Shown here piece after piece: positions 26,435-33,458 of a stretch of 64,000 nt of DNA. Location of the stretch: positions 62,001 through 126,000 of the forward strand of contig CANFZM010000002.1 in assembly GCA_947451525.1 (NCBI GenBank), in the 5' to 3' direction. Position 1 is the stretch's first letter. The number at the start of each line of letters is the position of its first letter. The DNA comes from Flavobacteriaceae bacterium. GTDB taxonomy: Bacteria; Bacteroidota; Bacteroidia; Flavobacteriales; Flavobacteriaceae. The notes below the pieces were generated by a model. That model did not search any database. It was not told the origin of the DNA and saw only the letters and a list, made by a program, of their open reading frames with translations. A program made the translations under genes and the position numbers.

Positions 26435-28018
26435 ATGAGAAAAGCATTTTTAGTAATAAGCATTACAATTCTATCCTTAACAGGGATATTAATTTACGTT
26501 AATTGGAAATTTAGTTTCCTACTTTTAATCTTCATTCCGTTGATTTTGATGGGATTATATGATATGTACCAATCCATTCATACCATTAGAAGAAATTTCC
26601 CACTTTTAGGACGAATGCGCTACCTTTTAGAATCCATCGGGCCGGAAATGCGCCAATATTTTATAGAAACCGATACCGAAGGAAAGCCGTTCAACCGCTT
26701 ACAACGAAGTATGGTGTATGCTAGAAGTAAAAAAGCAATCGATTCGCAACCTTTTGGCACCCAATTGAATGTGTACGATTTAGGTTACGAGTGGATCAAT
26801 CATAGCATTCGCGCCATTTCGTTTTCTCAAATTGAAGAAAATCCTCGGGTAAAAATTGGTTCTTCCCAATGCGAAAAACCTTACGAAGCCAGTATCTTTA
26901 ATATTAGCGCAATGAGTTTTGGTGCTTTAAGCAAAAACGCGATTTTAGCATTAAATGCAGGTGCCAAAGCAGGAAATTTCTACCATAACACAGGTGAAGG
27001 CGGACTTTCTCCTTATCATTTGCAAAATGGTGGCGATGTAGTTTGGAATATTGGAACTGGATATTTTAGTTGTCGCACTTCGGATGGTAAGTTTAATTAT
27101 GAAGAATACACCAAAAGAGCCACTTTAGACAACGTGAAAATGATTGAAATAAAATTCTCGCAAGGTGCCAAACCTGGGCATGGCGGAATTTTACCAAAAG
27201 AAAAAGTAACCGATGAAATTGCAGCAATCCGATTGGTGTCAAAAGGGCACGATATTGTTTCACCACCCACCCACTCGGCTTTTACAACTCCTTTAGAATT
27301 AATGGATTTCGTGAAATTATTACGAAAAGGTTCTGGCGGAAAACCAATAGGAATGAAAATTTGCATCGGAAATAAATCCGAATTTTTATCCATTTGTAAA
27401 GCGATGATTGCTACCAATACCTACCTCGATTATATCACTGTAGATGGTGGCGAAGGTGGTACTGGCGCTGCTCCCCCAGAATATTCTGACCATGTTGGAA
27501 TGCCGTTGCGGGAAGCCTTGGCTTTTGTTTACGACGCCTTGAATGGCTTCGGAATTAAAGACCAAATCAAAATCATTGCTACCGGCAAAGTAATTTCTGG
27601 ATTTGATATCACCAAAAACCTATCCATTGGCGCCGATATATGTAATTCTGCCCGCGGAATGATGTTTGCTTTGGGCTGCATTCAAGCCCTTGAATGCCAC
27701 GCCAACACTTGTCCTACAGGCGTTGCCACCCAAGATGAGAAACTGATGAAAGGCTTGGTTCCCGAAGAAAAAAGTATTCGTGTAACACGTTTTCACAACG
27801 AAACCGTTAAAAGCGCAGTCGATTTGATGGCATCGGCAGGAATTGATCACCCAGACAAAGTAACTCGTGATGCGGTAAGCACCCGAATTGAAAGAAATAA
27901 AGTAGAAACGTATGCGCAAATATTCCCAGAACTAGAACCTGGTTGTTTAGCAAACGAAAATACCGTTCCCGAAGAAATGTTGTATTTTTGGAAGAAGGCA
28001 AGTATTGAAAATTTTTAG
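26435..28018 (+). CDS. Membrane-anchored FMN-binding glutamate synthase-like protein
   Basis: This 527-residue protein has two membrane helices at residues 4-45. A GltB-type FMN barrel follows, including NISAMSFGALSKNAILALN, HNTGEGGLSPYH, and the cluster region CHANTCPTGVATQD that ligates an iron-sulfur centre in glutamate synthases. It lacks the glutaminase and the C-terminal GXGXG domain of full GltB. Stand-alone proteins of this type are widespread and mostly uncharacterised. Its place among genes for degrading a probably amino-substituted aromatic raises a link to released ammonia or to electron transfer, but this is speculative. It starts 39 bp after the ligase. Confidence 0.85.
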   Translation: MRKAFLVISITILSLTGILIYVNWKFSFLLLIFIPLILMGLYDMYQSIHTIRRNFPLLGRMRYLLESIGPEMRQYFIETDTEGKPFNRLQRSMVYARSKKAIDSQPFGTQLNVYDLGYEWINHSIRAISFSQIEENPRVKIGSSQCEKPYEASIFNISAMSFGALSKNAILALNAGAKAGNFYHNTGEGGLSPYHLQNGGDVVWNIGTGYFSCRTSDGKFNYEEYTKRATLDNVKMIEIKFSQGAKPGHGGILPKEKVTDEIAAIRLVSKGHDIVSPPTHSAFTTPLELMDFVKLLRKGSGGKPIGMKICIGNKSEFLSICKAMIATNTYLDYITVDGGEGGTGAAPPEYSDHVGMPLREALAFVYDALNGFGIKDQIKIIATGKVISGFDITKNLSIGADICNSARGMMFALGCIQALECHANTCPTGVATQDEKLMKGLVPEEKSIRVTRFHNETVKSAVDLMASAGIDHPDKVTRDAVSTRIERNKVETYAQIFPELEPGCLANENTVPEEMLYFWKKASIENF

Positions 28019-28022
28019 AATC

Positions 28023-28098
28023 CAATCCCGCTTTTCACTGCAATCTTTTCTTTTTTTAAAGAAAAAAAAAGAAAAGGATTTCCGTTGCAATCGGGGCT
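28023..28098. repeat. REP-like palindromic repeat, copy A
   Basis: The layout is CCCGC, then CTGCAATC, then a CTTTTCTTTTTTT / AAAAAAAGAAAAG stem with a short loop, then GGATTTCC, TTGCAATCGGGGCTA. The outer parts (CCCG...TTGCAATCGGGG) and the central hairpin recur in a second element at 30885-30959. It lies in the gap between the glutamate-synthase-like gene and the thioesterase gene. Confidence 0.7.
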
Positions 28099-28196
28099 AA
28101 GCTTATCCAAAATCATGTGTAATTAAAAATAAAAATCTGGCTAATCAGTGAATCTGTGGCTAAAAAAATAATTTATAATTAGTAATTTGTAATTAA

Positions 28197-28619
28197 ATGA
28201 ACCAATCTTTTATAAAACAAGAAAAAATCCGTTTCCAGCATGTAGATTATGCCGGAATAGTATTCTACCCTAGATTTCTAGAAATGCTGAATTGCCTAGT
28301 AGAAGATTGGTTTGAAGAAGCACTAGACCGACCATTTTCTAAAATGCACGAAACTAACGGAATTCCAACCGTAGATTTAAAAGTGCAATTCAAAAAAGCA
28401 GCACGTTTAGGAGAAATTCTAACCAAAAAATTATGGGTTAAAAATCTAGGCAGTGCTTCCATTCTATGCGGATTTTCTTTTGAAGACGAACAAGGAAAAA
28501 TTTGTCTCGAAGGTGAAGTAACATTAGTAAACGTTGCCTTTCAAGAAAACAAAAATGACATTAAAGCCGAACCTTTTAATGAAGAAATGAAAAATAAAAT
28601 TAGTAATTACAAATTATGA
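28197..28619 (+). CDS. 4HBT-family acyl-CoA thioesterase
   Basis: This 140-residue hot-dog fold protein has the 4-hydroxybenzoyl-CoA thioesterase signature VDYAGIVFYPR, with Asp17 as the catalytic carboxylate and the usual family length. In this pathway it would hydrolyse 5-hydroxyanthraniloyl-CoA (or gentisyl-CoA) to the free acid needed by the ring-cleaving dioxygenase. It is preceded by a gap holding the REP-like element and an A+T-rich repeat, and followed by another repeat-filled gap. Family assignment is firm; substrate is inferred. Confidence 0.88.
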   Translation: MNQSFIKQEKIRFQHVDYAGIVFYPRFLEMLNCLVEDWFEEALDRPFSKMHETNGIPTVDLKVQFKKAARLGEILTKKLWVKNLGSASILCGFSFEDEQGKICLEGEVTLVNVAFQENKNDIKAEPFNEEMKNKISNYKL

Positions 28620-28683
28620 ATTACGAGTTAATATTCGTTTTCAATTCCTAATTCGTAATTCCAAATTCGTAATTAAACAAACT

Positions 28684-29664
28684 ATGGACTTCAAAAAATT
28701 CAAAGCCGCTACCGTTCAAACTTCTCCAGTTTTTTTAAATGTAGAAAAAACTATCGAGAAAGCAATTACTTTTATTAAAGAAGCGAGTGCTAATGGTGCG
28801 CAATTAATAGCCTTTCCAGAAGTATTCGTTGCGGGTTATCCGTATTGGAATTGGATCATGACACCAGTTCAAGGCAGTAAATGGTATGAAGAATTGTATA
28901 AATGTTCGGTTGCTGTAACCGACGAATCGATGCAACCTTTATTCCAAGCAGCAAAAGAAAATAACATTCATATTGTAATCGGAATAAACGAGCGAGGGGA
29001 TTCGTATGGTGAAATTTACAACACCAATTTAATCATTGACAACAAAGGAATCCTAATTGGAAAACACCGAAAATTAGTTCCAACTTGGGCAGAAAAACTA
29101 ACATGGACTTCGGGTGATGGTTCTTCTTTAAAAGTTTACGATACTGAAATTGGCCCTATCGGAACCTTGGCTTGTGGTGAAAATACCAATACCTTAGCAC
29201 GATTTACCCTGCTTTCTCAAGGCGAATTAATTCATATTGCCAATTACATTTCGTTGCCGGTTGCACCACCCGATTACGATATGGCAGAGGCAATTAAAAT
29301 TCGGGCTGCAGCACATTCTTTTGAAGGAAAATTATTTACCATTGTTTCCTGTTCCACAATTTCGCAAGAAATAAAAGACGCATTAAGAGAAGATGTTCCA
29401 AATGTGGACGAATTATTAACTAGAAAAAATTCTGCATTCTCTGGATTTATTGGTCCAAATGGTGCTGTAATTGGAGAACCATTAATTGATAAAGAAGGAA
29501 TAATTTATGCCGAAATTGATTTACAAAAATGCATCCAACCCAAACAAATGCACGACATTTTAGGACATTACAATAGATTTGATATATTTGATTTACGCGT
29601 AAACATTGCTCCAACAAGAAAGATAACGTTTATTGATAATCACGAGGAATTTAATAAGAGATAG
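28684..29664 (+). CDS. Nitrilase-superfamily C-N hydrolase
   Basis: This 326-residue protein has the complete catalytic triad of the nitrilase superfamily: Glu46 in FPEVFVAGYPYW, Lys130 in KHRKLVPTWAEK, and Cys164 in LACGENTN. Overall it resembles branch-1 nitrilases, but the usual CWEN around the cysteine is CGEN here. These enzymes hydrolyse nitriles or amides. No nitrile fits this gene cluster, whereas an amide arises if an amino-substituted ring is cut beside its amino group. I infer that it removes ammonia from such a ring-fission amide (maleamoylpyruvate or maleamate). It lies 77 bp before the dioxygenase. Confidence 0.85.
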   Translation: MDFKKFKAATVQTSPVFLNVEKTIEKAITFIKEASANGAQLIAFPEVFVAGYPYWNWIMTPVQGSKWYEELYKCSVAVTDESMQPLFQAAKENNIHIVIGINERGDSYGEIYNTNLIIDNKGILIGKHRKLVPTWAEKLTWTSGDGSSLKVYDTEIGPIGTLACGENTNTLARFTLLSQGELIHIANYISLPVAPPDYDMAEAIKIRAAAHSFEGKLFTIVSCSTISQEIKDALREDVPNVDELLTRKNSAFSGFIGPNGAVIGEPLIDKEGIIYAEIDLQKCIQPKQMHDILGHYNRFDIFDLRVNIAPTRKITFIDNHEEFNKR

Positions 29665-29741
29665 TATTAAGATTAAAGTATTAAGATTTATTAAAATCCA
29701 CTTAATTTTTCTTAATACCTTAATGGTTAAAAAAATTAAAC

Positions 29742-30851
29742 ATGAAAGAAACAAAACATTCAGACGATGTAATTGGTCGTGCTAGAGTTCAAGACACTAC
29801 GGAACTCGAAGCCTATTATAAAGAACTCGAAACCCTTGGTGCTGGTGCTTTATGGACTGTTGCAAACGATATTGAACCATGGGAACCTCGAAGTTCTTCT
29901 GTTCCTATGCTATGGAAATACGATGATTTGAGAGCGTTGGTTTTAAAATCCTCCGAATTGGTTACACCCGAACAAGCAGGTCGTCGTGTGGTTTATTTGG
30001 TAAACGACAAACGCAAGGATGTTTCGGCAGCCGTGGGTTGGTTATACACCGGAATTCAGGTTACTCGCCCTGGTGAAAGCACTTCGGCACACCGCCATCG
30101 AGCATCTGCTTTGCGTTTCATTATGGAAGGCAGTAAAGGATATACCGTGGTAGATGGTAACAAAATCATGTTGGAAGTCAATGATTTTGTGATTACACCA
30201 AATTCCACTTGGCACGAACACGGGGTTGAGGCCGATGGGCAAACTTGCATTTGGCAAGATGGCTTGGATATCCCACTAGTAAATGCCTTGGAAGCCAATG
30301 ATTATGCAGTTTATGATGGCAAACAACCCTTAATTTCTCCAGTCAATCATTCGCCAATTACTTTTGGTGGCGCAGGATTAATTCCGGCAGATACAACTTG
30401 GAACAAACCCTATTCGCCTTTATTCAAATACTCTTGGAAAAATGTATATCCAACCTTATTGGAAGTTGCAAAAGTCAATAAAATCAATCCGTTTGACGGA
30501 ATTTTAATGCAATATTCTAATCCGTTAACGGGTGGCCATGTCATGCAAACCATGGGTGCCGCCATGCAATTGTTACCCGCAGGTTTCAAAGGTAAAGCAC
30601 ACAAACACACGGGTTCTTTCGTATATCAATGTGCCAAAGGAAAAGGATATTCCATCATCAACGGAAAACGTTTCGATTGGAAAGAGCGAGATATTTTCTG
30701 CGTTCCATCTTGGGCTTGGCACGAACACCATAACGCCTCGGATACCGAAGATGCTTGTTTATTTACATTTAATGATTTACCAGTAATGGAAAAATTAGGA
30801 TTATATCAAGACAAAATTTATGATGAAAATAATGGAAATCAAAAGTATTAG
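29742..30851 (+). CDS. Gentisate 1,2-dioxygenase-like bicupin
   Basis: This 369-residue bicupin fits gentisate 1,2-dioxygenase in length. The N-terminal cupin carries iron ligands His117 and His119 in SAHRHRASALRF and His158 in TWHEHG. The C-terminal cupin retains AHKHT (His287, His289) and WAWHEHH (His327). It would open the ring between the carboxyl-bearing carbon and the adjacent hydroxyl- or amino-bearing carbon. The residue after the third ligand is Glu159 where gentisate dioxygenases usually have Asp (WHDHG), perhaps reflecting an amino instead of hydroxyl substituent. With the nitrilase beside it, I favour 5-hydroxyanthranilate as substrate; gentisate is the alternative. Confidence 0.85.
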   Translation: MKETKHSDDVIGRARVQDTTELEAYYKELETLGAGALWTVANDIEPWEPRSSSVPMLWKYDDLRALVLKSSELVTPEQAGRRVVYLVNDKRKDVSAAVGWLYTGIQVTRPGESTSAHRHRASALRFIMEGSKGYTVVDGNKIMLEVNDFVITPNSTWHEHGVEADGQTCIWQDGLDIPLVNALEANDYAVYDGKQPLISPVNHSPITFGGAGLIPADTTWNKPYSPLFKYSWKNVYPTLLEVAKVNKINPFDGILMQYSNPLTGGHVMQTMGAAMQLLPAGFKGKAHKHTGSFVYQCAKGKGYSIINGKRFDWKERDIFCVPSWAWHEHHNASDTEDACLFTFNDLPVMEKLGLYQDKIYDENNGNQKY

Positions 30852-30884
30852 AAGCGAATCATTTGGGCATTTTAGCAAACCATT

Positions 30885-30959
30885 TTCCTGCTGCTTTTCC
30901 ATAGCTTTTTGTTTTTAAAAAGAAAAAACAAAAAGGCTATTCCCTTGCATCAGGGCTAT
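30885..30959. repeat. REP-like palindromic repeat, copy B
   Basis: The layout parallels the element at 28023-28098: CCTGCTGCTTTTCC, a hairpin ATAGCTTTTTGTTTTT / AAAAACAAAAAGGCTAT around AAAAAG, then TTCCCTTGCATCAGGGCTA. It lies in the 212-bp gap between the dioxygenase and the fumarylacetoacetate-hydrolase-family gene. The rest of that gap (about 31010-31062) is an A+T-rich repeat of TCTAAACTAA type. Confidence 0.7.
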
Positions 30960-31063
30960 ACAGCATAAATTTTGAATAAAATTAAATTATAACCTTAAGA
31001 AACTAAAAAATTGTTTAGATATATAAACTAAACATCTAAACTAATAAACTTCTAAACTAAAAA

Positions 31064-31972
31064 ATGAAACTACTTACTTACAAAACAGCCGACACCGAAC
31101 CTCGTTTAGGATTTATCCACAACAACCAAGTAATCGACATGGAAGATTTTGGAGAAATATCCAATTTTCCATTACCAAACGACATGTTGGATTTAATTGA
31201 CCTTGGATTTGAAATTATTCAAGAAATCACCGAAATGGTGAACGAAACTCCAGAAAATTTCTTTGAAGAAATTTCGTATAAAATGAACGAAGTTACCATC
31301 CTCGCTCCTATTGAAAAACCTAGAAAGAACATCATCGGAATAGGATTGAACTATACCGAACACGTTGCAGAAAGCGCACGAACATTGGATACAACAGGTA
31401 AATTACCACAAAAACCGATTATCTTCTCTAAACCACCAACAACCGTTACAGCAACAAATACCAATATCATAAAAAACACCAAATTAACTTCACAATTAGA
31501 CTGGGAAGTAGAATTGGCAGTAGTTATTGGCAAAAAAGGAAAATACGTTGCTAATGCCGATGCAATGGATTACGTTTTTGGTTATACCGTTATTAATGAT
31601 ATTTCTGCAAGAGATTGCCGTCGTGAAGGACAATGGATTGTTTCCAAAGGGCAAGATACTTTTGCACCAATGGGACCAATATTAGTTACCAAAGACGAAA
31701 TTGAAAATCCGCACAACTTGAATTTATCTTTAAAAGTAAACGGAGTAGAAAAACAAAACTCTAATACCAAATTCTTACTTTTCAATATCAATGATTTAAT
31801 TGAAGATTTGAGCATAATATTTACATTAGAACCTGGCGATATTATTGCCACAGGAACTCCGTCAGGCGTTGGCGCAGGAAGAAATCCTCAAGAATGGATG
31901 TATGATGGTGATGTTGTGGAAGCAACTGTGGAAGGTATTGGAACGATTGTGAATACCGTTAAAGAGATATAG
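31064..31972 (+). CDS. Fumarylacetoacetate hydrolase-family protein (acylpyruvate hydrolase)
   Basis: This 302-residue protein has an N-terminal small domain and a FAH barrel from about residue 75. The divalent-metal ligands are Glu148 and Glu150 in LDWEVELAVV and Asp179 in VINDISARD, with GDIIATGTPSGVG near the C-terminus. Family members split acylpyruvates. In this pathway it would cleave maleylpyruvate (or its amide) to maleate (or maleamate) and pyruvate. No glutathione- or zinc-dependent maleylpyruvate isomerase gene is seen, so direct hydrolysis without isomerisation is implied. Confidence 0.88.
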   Translation: MKLLTYKTADTEPRLGFIHNNQVIDMEDFGEISNFPLPNDMLDLIDLGFEIIQEITEMVNETPENFFEEISYKMNEVTILAPIEKPRKNIIGIGLNYTEHVAESARTLDTTGKLPQKPIIFSKPPTTVTATNTNIIKNTKLTSQLDWEVELAVVIGKKGKYVANADAMDYVFGYTVINDISARDCRREGQWIVSKGQDTFAPMGPILVTKDEIENPHNLNLSLKVNGVEKQNSNTKFLLFNINDLIEDLSIIFTLEPGDIIATGTPSGVGAGRNPQEWMYDGDVVEATVEGIGTIVNTVKEI

Positions 31973-32015
31973 ATTTTTATTTTGTCCGAATATTTTTTAA
32001 AATTAAATAAGTTTT

Positions 32016-32430
32016 ATGAAAAAAATATACATATTCATTTTATTAATTTCCTTAAATTCATTTTGTCAGATAAAGGAGAGTCAAGATGAAGATTCTAAAA
32101 ATGTTGAAAAGGTTTCACATGTTGATTTTAATATTTCACTTATTAGACTTATTGCTACACCTGAAAGATATGACGGAAAAGTTATTCAAGTTGAAGGTTT
32201 TTTAAATTTAGAATTTGAGGGAAATGCAATTTATCTTCATAAGGAAGATTATGAAAATTCATTATGTAAAAATGGATTTTGGGTTGATTTTTCAGATGAA
32301 ATTAAATCCAAAAAACAAATAAAAATATGTGATTATAATTGGCACATTTGATATGAAATCAAATGGACATATGGGATTGTTTGGTGGTACAATTAAAAAC
32401 ATAACAAGATTAGATATCTGGAAAAATTAA
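32016..32430 (+). pseudogene. Frameshifted gene for a small secreted protein
   Basis: The first part encodes 111 residues with a signal peptide (ending LNSFCQ) and RLIATPERYDGKVIQVEGFL. It then stops at 32349-32351. From about 32326 another frame continues with YVIIIGTFD, then NGHMGLFGGTIKNITRLDIW, to a stop at 32428-32430. Removing one A from the five-A run at 32321-32325 joins the two frames into a smooth 137-residue protein. The protein type is familiar from other bacteria as an uncharacterised small protein. This is either a real single-base insertion or a sequencing error in a homopolymer. Confidence 0.75.
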
Positions 32431-32435
32431 TATAA

Positions 32436-33185
32436 ATGAAAAAATACAGAATAGGACAAATAGTTCCATCCTCCAATGTGACGATGGAAACCGAAATACC
32501 AGCGATATTTAGAGCAAGAGAAACCATTTTGCCAGAACGTTTTACATTCCATAGCAGTAGAATGCGAATGAAGAAAGTAACCAAAGAAGAATTGGAAGCC
32601 ATGGATGCCATGAGTTTAAAATGTGCTCAAGAACTTTCCGATGCTCATGTAGACGTTATGGGATATGCTTGTTTGGTTGCTATTATGAGCATGGGACGCG
32701 GATACCATTGCGTATCGGAAGTGAATTTACACCAAGAAACGGTTGCCAACGACTTCCCTACTCCAATAGTAACTTCAGCAGGGGCTTTGATTAATGGGTT
32801 AAAAGTACTAGGTGCGAAACAAATCTCTATCATTACTCCTTACATGCGACCATTAACCAATATGGTTGTAGATTACATTGAACACCAAGGCATCAAAGTA
32901 AAGCAAAGCATTGCGTTAGAAATTCCAGATAATTTAGAAGTAGCAGCACAAAACCCTTTGAATTTATTGGAAATTTACAAACAATTAGATTTAACCGATG
33001 TAGATGTATTAGTTGTTTCAGCTTGTGTGCAAATGCCTTCATTAGAAGCAATCGATTTAATTCAAGAAGAATGTGGAATTCCGGTAACATCGGCAGCAGT
33101 TTGCACGACTTATGAAATGATGAAGAAATTGGGAATTAAAGCTAAATCGAGTATTGGTGGGGAATTGTTGAACGGAAAATACTAA
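32436..33185 (+). CDS. Maleate cis-trans isomerase
   Basis: This is a 249-residue Asp/Glu racemase-superfamily protein. The two catalytic cysteines of maleate isomerases are present: Cys79 in GYACLVAIM and Cys197 in SACVQMPSL. The N-terminal PSSNVTMETE contributes the substrate-binding Asn14. It converts maleate to fumarate without cofactors, feeding the tricarboxylic acid cycle. It ends the catabolic run and fits with an acylpyruvate hydrolase that releases maleate. Arylmalonate decarboxylase is a relative but carries a different cysteine arrangement, so maleate isomerase is the better call. Confidence 0.88.
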   Translation: MKKYRIGQIVPSSNVTMETEIPAIFRARETILPERFTFHSSRMRMKKVTKEELEAMDAMSLKCAQELSDAHVDVMGYACLVAIMSMGRGYHCVSEVNLHQETVANDFPTPIVTSAGALINGLKVLGAKQISIITPYMRPLTNMVVDYIEHQGIKVKQSIALEIPDNLEVAAQNPLNLLEIYKQLDLTDVDVLVVSACVQMPSLEAIDLIQEECGIPVTSAAVCTTYEMMKKLGIKAKSSIGGELLNGKY

Positions 33186-33214
33186 ATTATAAAATAATAT
33201 TGACTAATTTGACT

Positions 33215-33230
33215 TATGACAAATGTCATA
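33215..33230 (+). promoter_or_regulatory. Crp/Fnr-like palindromic operator
   Basis: TATGACAAATGTCATA has perfect 7-bp arms (TATGACA / TGTCATA) with a 2-bp AA centre. It resembles sites for Crp/Fnr-family regulators. Its centre is about 41-42 bp upstream of the start point predicted from the -7 box at 33252, the classical class II activator position. It precedes a gene for a 45-residue membrane protein. Confidence 0.6.
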
Positions 33231-33251
33231 AATAATGGGATTTTGATTTTT

Positions 33252-33259
33252 TACTTTTG
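33252..33259 (+). promoter_or_regulatory. Bacteroidota -7 box TAnnTTTG
   Basis: TACTTTTG matches the consensus exactly and lies 23 nt before the ATG at 33283. The -33 position lacks a TTG, which would make the promoter dependent on an activator at the palindrome just upstream. Confidence 0.6.
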
Positions 33260-33282
33260 GTAAAACTTAAAAACCAAAACTC

Positions 33283-33420
33283 ATGAACAAATTAGTAATT
33301 CCATTATACTCCTGGGACAATGGTGCATTTATAATGATAGGTGTATTTGCATTAGTTATTATAGGATTAGTTGGCGCCATCTTCCTCATGATGGGAAGTA
33401 GTAAAAACAAAAAAGACTAA
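33283..33420 (+). CDS. Small single-span membrane protein (45 residues)
   Basis: The frame reads MNKLVIPLYSWDNGAFIMIG and continues with one strong membrane helix (about residues 15-37), then MMGSSKNKKD, a basic C-terminal tail. It has its own -7 box, a Crp/Fnr-like palindrome upstream and a terminator overlapping its stop codon, which together make a compact stand-alone gene. No family is assigned; the regulation hints at a role in response to oxygen or a similar signal, which is inference. Confidence 0.7.
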   Translation: MNKLVIPLYSWDNGAFIMIGVFALVIIGLVGAIFLMMGSSKNKKD

Positions 33421-33440
33421 GCATTGCTTAGTCTTTTTTT
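33415..33440 (+). terminator. Rho-independent terminator
   Basis: GACTAAGC / GCTTAGTC is a perfect 8-bp stem with a 3-nt loop followed by seven T residues. The stem starts at the last sense codon and includes the stop codon of the 45-residue protein gene. Confidence 0.92.
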
Positions 33441-33458
33441 ATATTTATAAAAGAGTAA

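Noticed and set aside
28601..28675. tRNA-like fold in the gap after the thioesterase gene
   Set aside because: The pairing comes from simple A+T repeat words (AATTACGA and its complement); there is no T-loop, anticodon loop or CCA context.
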